DNA of 64,000 bases, from positions 186,001 through 250,000 of the forward strand of contig WJYK01000005.1 in assembly GCA_009668225.1 (NCBI GenBank), in the 5' to 3' direction. Each line of letters opens with the position of its first letter. Position 1 is the stretch's first letter. The notes below the pieces were generated by a model, which ran no database searches, was not told where the DNA came from, and worked only from the letters and a program-made list of their open reading frames with translations. Below are positions 56,259-64,000 of this stretch, piece after piece. Both the position numbers and the translations under genes were made by a program. The DNA comes from Enterobacteriaceae bacterium RIT693 (lineage in GTDB: Bacteria > Pseudomonadota > Gammaproteobacteria > Enterobacterales > Enterobacteriaceae).

Positions 56259-56266
56259 AATAAAAA

Positions 56267-57199
56267 TTAAAAGCGATATTGGATCCCCACCCCGTAGGTA
56301 TAGCTGTCGTTGCTCAGACCCGCAGCATTCCCCCCCTGAGACCAGGTTTCCCCGGTTTTATTATCACGCGTTTTTGTCGAGGCCTTCGCTTCGGCAAAGC
56401 GTGTCCAGGTTAATTCTGTATAGAGTCGTGTATTTGGCGTCACGTAATACCCGGCAGAAAGGGTAGCGGCATAATAATCAGAATGACTGCCTTTTTCGCT
56501 AAAACTCAGCTGGCGCATATAATGTTCGTCATTATCACGCGCATTTACCCACGGGCTAAATTTGAACTGGGCTGCTAAATCAAAATCCTGATAGCGGTAG
56601 CTTCCGGTCAGGCCAACATACGGCAGGCTAAATTTCTGGCTGTAGCCAATACCCGGTTTCCCGGCAGGAAATTCACCCACAAGCGCGCCGTTGAAATAAT
56701 TGTATGAGCCGCCTCTGGCGGTCCAGCTATAGCGTGTTTCCTGGTAGCCGGTGACGATGCCGAGGTTATAAGCCGGTTCCTTTAACAGCCAGCCGGTCAG
56801 GTTGAGATCGAACTGATTGGCGTAATTCAGACGGGTATCCGGGTGGGTGGATTTGTCGCTCCAGTGGCTTTGGCCCGGCGTTTGCCAGTCATAGTCTGAC
56901 ATGTGCGACCCGCGTGAGGCGAAGGTTGTCCAGCCGTTAGCGTTGAGGGTGATGTAGCGCTGTGCATCCCAGCTAATACCGCCTTTAATAATAGGTGTAT
57001 TTTTAATTTTCCATTTCAGTTCACTTAATTTACTGCCATCGTGTTGATTATAAACGAGCTCTTTAGATTCTCCGTTGAGAACGCCGGTGGAAATATTGGT
57101 GGTGACTGCATCGGGTGAAAAATTGAAGCTGGTTGAAGCGAGAAGCGCCGGGCTAAACAGCAATGCGGCAGCCGCAGGCAGGTATTTTTGCTTGTGCAT
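56267..57199 (-). CDS. Omptin-family outer-membrane protease (OmpT/PgtE/Pla-like)
   Basis: 310 residues. Signal peptide LPAAAALLFSPALLA|STSF. It is a ten-stranded barrel ending in the aromatic YRF. The active-site pairs are visible: Asp-x-Asp in HMSDYDWQTPG and Asp-x-His in ARDNDEHYMRQ. Other blocks shared with OmpT: HPDTRLNYANQFDLNLTGWL, YSWTARGGSYNYF, LTGSYRYQDFDL. Omptins cut host defence peptides or plasminogen between basic residues and need LPS for activity. Members are named by substrate, so no symbol is given. Confidence 0.93.
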   Translation of the reverse strand: MHKQKYLPAAAALLFSPALLASTSFNFSPDAVTTNISTGVLNGESKELVYNQHDGSKLSELKWKIKNTPIIKGGISWDAQRYITLNANGWTTFASRGSHMSDYDWQTPGQSHWSDKSTHPDTRLNYANQFDLNLTGWLLKEPAYNLGIVTGYQETRYSWTARGGSYNYFNGALVGEFPAGKPGIGYSQKFSLPYVGLTGSYRYQDFDLAAQFKFSPWVNARDNDEHYMRQLSFSEKGSHSDYYAATLSAGYYVTPNTRLYTELTWTRFAEAKASTKTRDNKTGETWSQGGNAAGLSNDSYTYGVGIQYRF

Positions 57200-57719
57200 G
57201 ATGTATCGTTCTGTTTTCTATAACATTGGTTTGGTGTTGCAAAAAATAAACCTGTACGGACAGGTCGGTGGCCGTAAAGGGTTATTGTTGCGCGATAAAT
57301 TATGTTGTTGAAAGTTATTATTAGGTTGTCTTGCCAGGCAAAACGGAGCGTATTTTATGGTCTGTTTTCAGGCAGAGGAAAGATTATTTTCCATTGGTGA
57401 ATATTTGAGCGATGAATCGTTTGATTTTAAAGAAAATTAAATTTGTAGCTTTTTGTTACAGGGATATATCATAACTATTCATATGTATTTATTGAGAAAA
57501 TTTAACTTAAGGCTGGGGCGCTGAGTTTTAAAATGTAAGCGGACTCACGGTTATCCGCTTATTTAAATAGAAATGGGCGTAGCATATTCATTTCACTATC
57601 TTTTTTTGCGACCTGAAGGTTCCTGGGCGCCTGAGCATGCGGCGTAATATGTTAAAAATTTAAAGCTGTTATCCTGCATGCCGACACTGTTGCTGTAGAA
57701 CACTCACGAGGAATGACTT
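57200..57719. other. Intergenic region, AT-rich, no gene seen
   Basis: 520 bp between the divergent omptin and GNAT genes. It should hold both promoters. A paired PhoP-box-like repeat, as in front of some omptin genes, was looked for and not found. Confidence 0.5.
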
Positions 57720-58256
57720 ATGGAATCGTTACTGACCACCCCGCGCCTGACGCTGCGAAAATTTACTCGCGCAGATTTGCCCGTATTTATTCAATACCGC
57801 AATCAACCTGAAGTCGCTCGCTACCAAAGCTGGGACAACTATAGCGCGGCCGATGCCGATGCTTTTTATCTCCAGCAAGCGCCGCTGGAATTTAATACCG
57901 ATGAAAGCTGGTTCCAGGTTGCGGTCGTGCGCAGTGAAGACCAGCGTTTGCTGGGAGACGTGGCCGTTCACTTTTTTGATGATGGCCTGCAGGCTGAATT
58001 AGGCATGACCTTCGATGAGCGCCATCAACGGCAGGGGTTTGCTTTCGAATCTCTTAGTGGAGTGATTGAGCTGCTGTTTACCACCTTCGACAAGCACCGC
58101 CTGGTGGCGACGGTGGATGCCAGAAACGAGGCCGCGGCTGGCCTGCTGGAAAAGCTGGGTTTTCGTCGCGAAGCACACTTCCGCCAGAATATTTTCTTTA
58201 AAGGTGAATGGGGTGATGAATATGCCTACGGGTTGTTACGAAGCGAGTGGAAATAA
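57720..58256 (+). CDS. GNAT-family N-acetyltransferase (RimJ/RimL-like)
   Basis: 178 residues. It opens MESLLTTPRLTLRKFTRADL; the acetyl-CoA block is FDERHQRQGFAFESLSGVI and then LVATVDARNEAAAGLLEKLG. GAGGAATGACTT gives a good RBS before the ATG. Substrate unknown; some members confer resistance or acetylate antibiotics, but nothing here shows that. Confidence 0.88.
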   Translation: MESLLTTPRLTLRKFTRADLPVFIQYRNQPEVARYQSWDNYSAADADAFYLQQAPLEFNTDESWFQVAVVRSEDQRLLGDVAVHFFDDGLQAELGMTFDERHQRQGFAFESLSGVIELLFTTFDKHRLVATVDARNEAAAGLLEKLGFRREAHFRQNIFFKGEWGDEYAYGLLRSEWK

Positions 58257-58559
58257 AAATAGCGGCCTGTTTAAGCGGCATTATTTAACTGGGGGCTACT
58301 GCTGCAAAATGGGAGGGTATTTGTGAAATGTTCACCGAGCGTTACTTTATGATTTTGTGCGTTTTAATTTAGCACTGAATGCGGTGTTTAGGTTTTGTTT
58401 AACTTTTGATTTACATTCTTACTATACTGGCACCAACTCCTTTCTGGTATGAATTCGCCATCTTTCGGCGCCTTCATCCTATTCGTCTTTCTAAAAATAA
58501 AATGTTCCGGAAAATCATCTGTTAAATACACCATCCGGATATTTGGCAAGGACAATGAT
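58257..58559. other. Promoter region of the Kdo hydroxylase gene
   Basis: 303 bp, AT-rich. A plausible promoter is TTTAACTTTTGATTTACATTC with TATACT near 58421. No recognised operator; specific PmrA or PhoP boxes were not found. Confidence 0.35.
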
Positions 58560-59453
58560 ATGTCAGATTTAAACATCTCTCTTGATACTGCAACCCTGAC
58601 ACATCCCCTTTCTCAATGGGGCTCCGCTAAGGCTGGATCCGTTGTAGATGAACTGGAGCAGGGCAAAGTTATCTTTCTGCCGCAGCTGGCGTTCACGCTC
58701 ACCGAACAGGAAAGGGCGCTGCTGAACCCGGCAGTGGTTGACCCTAAACGTAAGAACATCAGCTATCAGCCACTGAAAGATAAACTGACCGGCGTTGCGG
58801 TCGCTGAGCAGGAGCCAGAGGTTCGTGCGCTGCTTAAACGCCATTACGAATCCTGCCAGCAGCTTATTGCCACCCTCCTGCCTGAATACCAGCAGGTGCT
58901 GCACACGCCGACCAACAGCCTACGCCTGCACCCGGTTAAGCAGTGGACGCAGAACACCTCCTGGCGTAAAGACGACAGCCGCCTGCACGTGGACGCCTTC
59001 CCGTCCCGCCCCAACTATGGTGAGCGTATTCTGCGCATTTTCACCAACATCAATCCGGCCGGTGAAAGCCGTAGCTGGCGCGTCGGAGAAGCCTTCCCCA
59101 CGCTGGCAGAGCGCTTCCTGCCACGTTTAAAAAGCTATTCTCCGCTCAGCAGTTGGCTACAGAACGCCGTCGGCATCACTAAAAGTCGCCGCAGCCATTA
59201 CGACCACCTGATGCTGCAGATGCACGACGCCATGAAGGCCGATGCGGACTACCAGAAGCAGGGGCCGCAGGTCGCCATCGACTTCCCGCCGGGCAGCAGC
59301 TGGATTTGTTTCTCAGACCAGACGCCTCACGCCGCAATGGGCGGGCAGTTTATGCTGGAGCAGACGTTCTTGCTGCCGGTGGATTCAATGCAAAATCCGC
59401 AGCTATCACCGCTGAAGGTATTGGAAGGGTTGCTAAGAAAGGCGCTGATTTAG
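58560..59453 (+). CDS. kdoO: Kdo 3-hydroxylase (Fe(II)/2-oxoglutarate-dependent, KdoO family)
   Basis: 297 residues. Family blocks: LEQGKVIFLPQLAFTL, TSWRKDDSRLHVDAFPSRPN, GERILRIFTNINP and RSWRVGEAF. The HxD iron ligands are in LHVDAF, and the distal His in DQTPHAAMGG. KdoO hydroxylates the outer Kdo sugar of LPS to Ko, as in Burkholderia and Yersinia. The start at 58560 is chosen for lack of homology further upstream. Together with the omptin it suggests LPS modification. Terminator at 59471. Confidence 0.85.
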   Translation: MSDLNISLDTATLTHPLSQWGSAKAGSVVDELEQGKVIFLPQLAFTLTEQERALLNPAVVDPKRKNISYQPLKDKLTGVAVAEQEPEVRALLKRHYESCQQLIATLLPEYQQVLHTPTNSLRLHPVKQWTQNTSWRKDDSRLHVDAFPSRPNYGERILRIFTNINPAGESRSWRVGEAFPTLAERFLPRLKSYSPLSSWLQNAVGITKSRRSHYDHLMLQMHDAMKADADYQKQGPQVAIDFPPGSSWICFSDQTPHAAMGGQFMLEQTFLLPVDSMQNPQLSPLKVLEGLLRKALI

Positions 59454-59470
59454 TCATTATGGCCGCGTGT

Positions 59471-59495
59471 AAAAAGCCGCTTGGGCGGCTTTTTT
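59471..59495 (+). terminator. Terminator after kdoO
   Basis: AAAAAGCCGC, TTGG loop, GCGGCTTTTTT: a classic rho-independent terminator about 18 bp after the stop. Confidence 0.92.
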
Positions 59496-59757
59496 ATTGG
59501 CGTCATCCGTACGCCGGACAAGCACCCTCTGCGTTGACAAAAAGAATGGGTCAAAATAGCAATAGATATACCGTCATAGGCAATAGATTTGCTTCGAAAA
59601 AAGATGGCATTAGCGTTCACGGTAAAATTTAAATAGGAATTACCTGTAAGTTACATGGCTCATTACTACTATTGATATTTATCAATACTCTACCGCAAAT
59701 GATCGGTGAGGCATCATCTGTATAATAGTTTTTATGATTTTTTAAATGAATTATTTG
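59496..59757. other. AT-rich intergenic region, no gene seen
   Basis: 262 bp between the kdoO terminator and the 3' end of the PapI-like gene. No structure was recognised. Confidence 0.4.
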
Positions 59758-60009
59758 TTAGGTCCGGCGATTGTTTTGCATCCAGACAAATTTTTTCATT
59801 TTTGATTTTGAGCACTGAATCATGCCTTTTTCTTCTAACTTCAGTAACCAGTTTCTGGCTATGTATATTGAAACATTGCAATTATTGGAGATCTCTCTTG
59901 TCGTGACCTCGCCATTATTAACAATTGTGTCATAAATTTCTTTCATCAGTTTTACAGAGCAAGGGCGACTGATATGCTCGTCCGTTTCGGTACTACGGAA
60001 TCTTTCCAT
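59758..60009 (-). CDS. PapI/FaeA-like winged-helix regulator
   Basis: 83 residues. MKEIYDTIVNNGEVTTREIS then NNCNVSIYIARNWLLKLEEK and GMIQCSKSKMKKFVW have the spacing of the PapI/FaeA family (an HTH of about 60 residues ending in a beta wing). In fimbrial operons such proteins set phase variation with Lrp. No fimbrial gene is in the window. It lies 456 bp downstream of the Ig-domain gene array, in the same direction. AT-rich. Confidence 0.6.
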   Translation of the reverse strand: MERFRSTETDEHISRPCSVKLMKEIYDTIVNNGEVTTREISNNCNVSIYIARNWLLKLEEKGMIQCSKSKMKKFVWMQNNRRT

Positions 60010-60465
60010 CTGAGTGAACCTGTCTTAAAGTACAGGTTGATTTTATCACAAGATACCATATGTGAAATTATAATTATAAGTACTGCGTAATATTTTCTGT
60101 TTTTATATCAGACACAAATTTATGGTGATAAAATATTTGGTTATGCCCACGGTTTTATTAACTCTTTTACAGGATTGTTGGTACATATCAGAAACGTAGT
60201 TAACATTCATGAAAAATAGAGTCAGATTATTCCGTTAGGTGGCGTTGCAAGAGGGTGTAGGCCAGGAAAGCTTGGTTTTTTCTGCGCTGTGTTTGGGGTG
60301 TACTAACGGCAACGCATCAACATTGAAAGTAAATATTTTACTGACTGGAGCGGCATCTGGCTGGAGTAAGCTTTCGAGAGACGATGTATAAGCCGTAAAA
60401 GAATAACTCTGAAATCTATTATTCCAGAGTAATATAATTAATAAGCTACAATGTGGCGTACGAGG
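60010..60465. other. AT-rich intergenic region
   Basis: 456 bp between the Ig-domain genes and the PapI-like gene. No gene, terminator or repeat was recognised. If the PapI-like protein uses GATC/Lrp sites they would be expected here; a GATC cluster was not evident. Confidence 0.4.
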
Positions 60466-60756
60466 TTAAATAAAATTAACGATTGCATACTGGAAGTTGA
60501 GTTCGCCCCGGTCGTAGTAAAACGCTTTAATGCTTACATCCTCTTTGGTCTCACTTGCAAGATAAACTCTTGCGATACCCTGTTTATCGGTAACCTGCGT
60601 TGTATGCGATAGTCTGGCGTGCCCGTTGCACAGGAACGACAGCGTTAACCCACCCACCGGCGTATCGCCCTCTTTTACGCAAAAATCGATGCAGTTTATT
60701 TCCTGAGTGCCGACATTGGCTCTTTCCTGAATGGGTGTGTAGCCGATGGATTGCAT
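60466..60756 (-). CDS. Single-domain Ig-like (Big-1 type) protein
   Basis: 96 residues, one bacterial Ig-like domain: INCIDFCVKEGDTPVGGLTL, then TDKQGIARVYLASETKEDVS and IKAFYYDRGELN. It has no signal peptide, lipobox or membrane helix. It is the last gene of a leftward array, 34 bp after the 306-residue gene. Function unknown. Confidence 0.65.
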   Translation of the reverse strand: MQSIGYTPIQERANVGTQEINCIDFCVKEGDTPVGGLTLSFLCNGHARLSHTTQVTDKQGIARVYLASETKEDVSIKAFYYDRGELNFQYAIVNFI

Positions 60757-60790
60757 GTTTCATTACCTCATTTCTATGGGCTTAGAAAAA

Positions 60791-61711
60791 TTAAGCCGCT
60801 GTTACAAAATGCACTTTTGTTCTGGAAACAATATTGTCGTCGTCGGTGTATGCGCTGACGATAACAGGCTCTGCGACAGTGTTGTAAACATATAACGTAG
60901 CGGTACCAGAATCATCGGTGGTGAGGGTTCGTCTGGAGGGGAAGGCGGTCACGCTTTGCAGAACAATCGAGATCTCTTTTTGTTCATTTACATTATGAGC
61001 ACTCTTTTTCGTCAGGATATAGAGTATCTCGCAGTAGGCTTTACCATCAGCATCCACCTTATCTCCGATGATATGGCTGGTTAAGGCATTAAGCTCATCG
61101 GCTTTAGAAAATGAAATTCCGTTGACGATGAGCACGTCTTTCTCACCATAGATCTCGACGGAGATAAAGAAATCACCCTCAGACCGGGCTGTACAGCTGA
61201 CTACTGCTTTACCTGTGGCATCCGTTAACAGAAATCTGTCTGTCAGCGTCAAATTCGTGCTCGGCAAAAACTGCAGCAATTTATCCTGAACCGGATTTCC
61301 GAGTGAATCCAAAACTTTAATGGATACCTTGTTTTGGCTGATGCCATCCGCGGCGGCGTTGTTTTCGATCAGAGTACTTTCTAAATGATAAGAAGCTTCG
61401 ACATTGCTGAATACCAGGGTGTCAACAGCGCCCTGAAAAAGGCCATCAATGGCCGGAGAGGCGGAGATCATTACTTTCTCTGCCTCGGTATTGGTCACAT
61501 TCAGGACAAAATTACCGCCTGCATCCGTCTGGCCAAACGCTGAAGATAATACCGCGTGACCCGCTGAACTGACCGCTGAGAATTTAAGATATTCATCGGC
61601 GTAAGGCACACCGTTTCTCGTCAAATGATAAATAATGGTGTTTTCTTTTTTGCCATCCGCGACCGCGTTGTTGCCCTGAACGGTCGACTTAAGAATGATG
61701 ATATCATCCAT
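60791..61711 (-). CDS. Three-domain Ig-like (Big-1/invasin type) protein
   Basis: 306 residues. Three Ig-like units of about 95 residues, each with an entry like NNAVADGKKENTIIYHLTRN or NNAAADGISQNKVSIKVLDS and an exit like TDDSGTATLYVYNTVAEPVI. No signal peptide, LysM, membrane helix or outer-membrane barrel is present, unlike invasin/intimin. It is similar in sequence to the 534-residue gene upstream. Confidence 0.75.
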   Translation of the reverse strand: MDDIIILKSTVQGNNAVADGKKENTIIYHLTRNGVPYADEYLKFSAVSSAGHAVLSSAFGQTDAGGNFVLNVTNTEAEKVMISASPAIDGLFQGAVDTLVFSNVEASYHLESTLIENNAAADGISQNKVSIKVLDSLGNPVQDKLLQFLPSTNLTLTDRFLLTDATGKAVVSCTARSEGDFFISVEIYGEKDVLIVNGISFSKADELNALTSHIIGDKVDADGKAYCEILYILTKKSAHNVNEQKEISIVLQSVTAFPSRRTLTTDDSGTATLYVYNTVAEPVIVSAYTDDDNIVSRTKVHFVTAA

Positions 61712-61759
61712 CTTAAAGTCCTGTATTTTCGCTATTGGGAACCACTAGTGAGTTTTAAA

Positions 61760-61790
61760 AAGGCCACGGCGGGTTTAAAGCCGCGGCCTT
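61760..61790 (-). terminator. Hairpin between two Ig-domain genes
   Basis: AAGGCCACGGC / GCCGCGGCCTT with one mismatch; on the minus strand it is followed by TTTTTAAAA. It probably separates or attenuates transcription between the 534- and 306-residue genes. Confidence 0.75.
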
Positions 61791-61804
61791 GCTCTCGAGA
61801 AAAA

Positions 61805-63409
61805 TTAATTAACGCCTAAATCAATAATGATCAGGGTGTAGGTCAGTGAAGAATAATCCCCAATCTGATAGTAAACATTTGTCGCGGTATCAACCCCGCC
61901 GTGGGTACATTTTGCAATAGCCCCGTCGTAGTTAAAGTCAGCAAACTTCGCATAGTGCGGGTCAGAAATAATCTGGCACGACTGCGATGTTTTGATGATG
62001 TTATACCCGTCCTGGCACACCTGTTTTTTAACATCGCCCGCTTCTTTGGTACTGAGCATAAATTGATAAGAGTGGCCGGTAATAAAGTCATACTGACTGC
62101 CGGTAAACATATCAAGGCTGCAGAAGGTGTCACTGGTGATTGTGCCAGAGGTGACCGAAACAGGTTTTCTGAAGTTAACGACGGTTTCCTCGCTGATATC
62201 CTCAAAATCTGTTGTGGCCGTTACCGTTACGCTTTCAGCGACGGCGTTGTAGACTTTTAACGAGGCAAGTCCATTTGAGTCGGTGGTCAGTTTGTTTTCC
62301 GAGACGGTGACATTGCCGCTGTTCACTTTAATATAAATATTATGCCCTTCAGCGGCATCCAGAGAGTTGGCTTTGGTCAGGCTGTACTGAATCTGGCAAT
62401 AATCACCTTTCCCCACGGTGGCCTCGGCATTATCTCTGACAACAATACCGATTAAATCCTTAATATATTCCGGTTTTGCAAAAGAGATCCCCTCGACAAG
62501 ACAGGTGACATCGCTGTTTGAATAGAGCAGTGCTTCGATACTGTAATCGCCCGCCGGCACGAGGGCGGTACAGTTGACGGTGACTTCACCGTTTAAATCT
62601 GTCTGGTGGTACTGGCCGTCAGGCAGCGATAGATTATGGCTGGCAATGCAGTCTAAGACCTGATGCATTGCCGGCGCGCCCGTTTTGGTGTCCGTGACCT
62701 TAAACAGCACGGTATTGGAGCTGGTACCATCGGCGAAGGCATTGTTAGACAAAATATTGCCGGTGATGGTGTAAGGAGGCAGCACGGCTTCGAAGATGAG
62801 TTCAACCGGTTTAGCTTTTACGCCAATTAATACCGCCTCTGCTTCAACGGTCACCGTCTCGGCAAATTCGTTGGTAATATTGATGGACGCAGTGCCGAAG
62901 TCATCTGTAATGAGGGTGGTTGGGGTGGCCGTCGCACCGCCAGAAACGTTGACAAAAATATACTGGCCTGAAATGGGGGCGGTGCCGTTTTTCAGCGAAT
63001 AAACAACGACGATTTTATCCTGCCCGTCAGCAGCGGCCGTGTTATCATCCAGCACGGTTGCCGTTAACGTTTCCTGACCTTCCACAGCCTCTTCAAACAC
63101 GCTTTCGATTTGGGTGGAAATAAAATCACCGTGGTAGCAAACGGCTTTAACCAGAATGTGGCCCGCGACTTCACTTTTTAACTCGACGTTGCAAATTCCG
63201 TCGTCATTTGTGATAGCTGAAATATCCTGTCTGCCGTTTGAAAATGTCGCACCTTCAGCGGTGACAATAAAGTTGACGGAAACACCAGGAACTGGCGTTG
63301 CGTCATCGCGCAGCGTGGCGGTAATTGTATTGGTGTCGACATTATTAGCCGTTGCGACATCATTTGAATGGATATAAAAGTTAGTAGCACGAACGTTATT
63401 TTCGCTCAT
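61805..63409 (-). CDS. Four-domain Ig-like protein with Cys-containing C-terminal domain
   Basis: 534 residues from ATG 63409. Four Big-1-like domains in tandem (for example NTITATLRDDATPVPGVSVN; DDNTAAADGQDKIVVVYSL; NNAFADGTSSNTVLFKVTD). A distinct C-terminal domain of about 115 residues follows (FTGSQYDFITGHSYQFMLS, ending SSLTYTLIIIDLGVN) with several Cys. The same type of end domain closes the partial gene at 63474. No export signal is visible. It may be secreted by a dedicated route or delivered by lysis. Confidence 0.75.
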   Translation of the reverse strand: MSENNVRATNFYIHSNDVATANNVDTNTITATLRDDATPVPGVSVNFIVTAEGATFSNGRQDISAITNDDGICNVELKSEVAGHILVKAVCYHGDFISTQIESVFEEAVEGQETLTATVLDDNTAAADGQDKIVVVYSLKNGTAPISGQYIFVNVSGGATATPTTLITDDFGTASINITNEFAETVTVEAEAVLIGVKAKPVELIFEAVLPPYTITGNILSNNAFADGTSSNTVLFKVTDTKTGAPAMHQVLDCIASHNLSLPDGQYHQTDLNGEVTVNCTALVPAGDYSIEALLYSNSDVTCLVEGISFAKPEYIKDLIGIVVRDNAEATVGKGDYCQIQYSLTKANSLDAAEGHNIYIKVNSGNVTVSENKLTTDSNGLASLKVYNAVAESVTVTATTDFEDISEETVVNFRKPVSVTSGTITSDTFCSLDMFTGSQYDFITGHSYQFMLSTKEAGDVKKQVCQDGYNIIKTSQSCQIISDPHYAKFADFNYDGAIAKCTHGGVDTATNVYYQIGDYSSLTYTLIIIDLGVN

Positions 63410-63440
63410 TACCCGATCTCCAAATAATAAATTAGAAATA

Positions 63441-63461
63441 CATGCCGGAATCACCGGCATG
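63441..63461 (-). terminator. Hairpin between Ig-domain genes
   Basis: CATGCCGG / CCGGCATG, perfect 8-bp stem with a 5-nt loop, 12 bp after the stop of the next gene upstream in transcription. Only a weak T-rich stretch follows on the minus strand. Confidence 0.6.
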
Positions 63462-63473
63462 TGGATGCCAGAA

Positions 63474-64000
63474 TTAAATTTTCCAGCTGTTAATTGTTAA
63501 GGTGTAACTATAGGAGTAAGAACTTCTGTAAACATAATTTCTGAAGTAAGCTTTAGTCCCGGGGCGAATACAGAAGAACGTTCCCTCGCCAGCAAAATAG
63601 TGTGGGGTTGAGAATCCTGCACCTATATCAGGCTGGCCGTTGGTGTATGAAACACAGCTACCATTAACATATACTTGGCCTGAATAAGAGCAATAATCGT
63701 TGTAAGTATTATCAACAATAAATTGGTACATACGCCCTGCGACAAAATTATAGCCACCAACAGGAATCATTTCATCGATACCATGGGTGCCTGGAGTGAA
63801 TGTACCGGTAAAGGTTATACTCTCTGGCTGCTCTGGTTCATCTGGACCAAAGGTGATTTTCGTCCGTGCACTGATATCCTGATTTTTCGTATAAGCACTG
63901 ACCATAACGTCTTCGGCTTCGGTATCAAAAACCTTCACGGTGGCAATACCAGCGTAATCCGTAGTCAGGGTGTGAGCTGAGGCATAGGCGGTCACACTGT
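63474..64000 (-). CDS. Ig-like protein with C-terminal domain, N-terminus outside window
   Basis: At least 175 codons, open to the right edge. It holds the end of an Ig-like domain (TTDYAGIATVKVFDTEAEDV) and a C-terminal domain (GYNFVAGRMYQFIVDNTYND; ending YSYSYTLTINSWKI) that parallels the end domain of the 534-residue protein. First visible gene of the array; its start and any signal peptide lie beyond 64000. Confidence 0.75.
   Translation of the reverse strand, partial: SVTAYASAHTLTTDYAGIATVKVFDTEAEDVMVSAYTKNQDISARTKITFGPDEPEQPESITFTGTFTPGTHGIDEMIPVGGYNFVAGRMYQFIVDNTYNDYCSYSGQVYVNGSCVSYTNGQPDIGAGFSTPHYFAGEGTFFCIRPGTKAYFRNYVYRSSYSYSYTLTINSWKI

Noticed and set aside
57200-57400. PhoP box in front of the omptin gene
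   Set aside because: Only one half-site-like word (ATAAAC on the plus strand); the direct repeat with correct spacing is missing.
1-64000. CRISPR arrays, rRNA operons, complete insertion sequences or integrases
   Set aside because: None were seen: no regularly spaced repeats, no rRNA words, and no transposase or integrase motifs.

Overview
The window is about 64 kb of chromosome from a gamma-proteobacterium of the Enterobacteriaceae. Many proteins match Escherichia coli or Klebsiella counterparts in length and remembered sequence: EmrD, FdoGHI/FdhE/FdhD, AldB, SelA/SelB, YibF, MtlA/MtlD/MtlR, YibL, YjiR and the Klebsiella ribitol proteins. The gene order is not that of E. coli (fdo lies next to aldB-selBA, selC is near fdo, dsd is next to emrD), so this is another genus. 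A Cedecea/Enterobacter-type relative is plausible, but the species cannot be named from sequence alone. All families were recognised by eye; no searches were run.

Layout. 1-3.2 kb: a decayed D-serine locus (dsdA present and cut by the window edge, dsdX and dsdC reduced to remnants) followed by emrD. 3.5-13 kb: a FhuE-like siderophore receptor, a WcbI-type protein, a LysR/SDR pair, a lipoprotein, a phosphoesterase/MFS pair with divergent LysR, and a periplasmic protein. 13-18.3 kb: accessory genes around selC (tRNA-Sec): a RelE/HigB-type toxin with its antitoxin, a ribbon-helix-helix protein with a palindromic operator, an AT-rich membrane protein, an esterase, a SnoaL-like protein and a PIN-toxin pair. 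18.6-22.05 kb: a bacteriocin island between two perfect 74-bp copies of the fdhE 3' end. It encodes an E-group colicin with a colicin E5-type tRNase domain behind a Fur box, followed by three ImmE5-like immunity genes, two of them preceded by toxin-tail remnants. 22-28.5 kb: the selenocysteine-containing formate dehydrogenase O operon (fdoGHI-fdhE) and divergent fdhD. 28.5-28.94 kb: a gene-free, strongly nested palindromic element. 28.9-39.4 kb: aldB, selAB, a YibF-type GST, a LysR fragment, the CRP-controlled mannitol operon mtlADR, and yibL. 39.6-47.6 kb: an autotransporter, a YhcN-like protein, GNAT, yjiS/yjiR and a membrane HEPN-type protein. 47.8-52.8 kb: the ribitol catabolic cluster rbtR-rbtDKT. 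53.4-59.5 kb: a LuxR-type regulator, a GbpA-like chitin-active LPMO, an omptin protease, GNAT and a Kdo hydroxylase. 59.7-64 kb: a PapI/FaeA-like regulator and at least four tandem leftward genes made of bacterial Ig-like domains without signal peptides or barrels, running off the right edge.

How parts work together. selA, selB, selC and the selenoprotein gene fdoG with its maturation factors fdhD and fdhE all lie within about 20 kb, so selenocysteine synthesis, decoding and one major use of it are almost complete here (selD is not in view). mtl and rbt are polyol uptake and oxidation modules. The omptin, the Kdo hydroxylase, the autotransporter and the chitin-active enzyme suggest surface remodelling and host or environmental contact. 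The most unusual parts are the iron-controlled chromosomal colicin island with its cassette-like immunity array, the 425-bp nested palindrome beside aldB, and the Ig-domain gene array.
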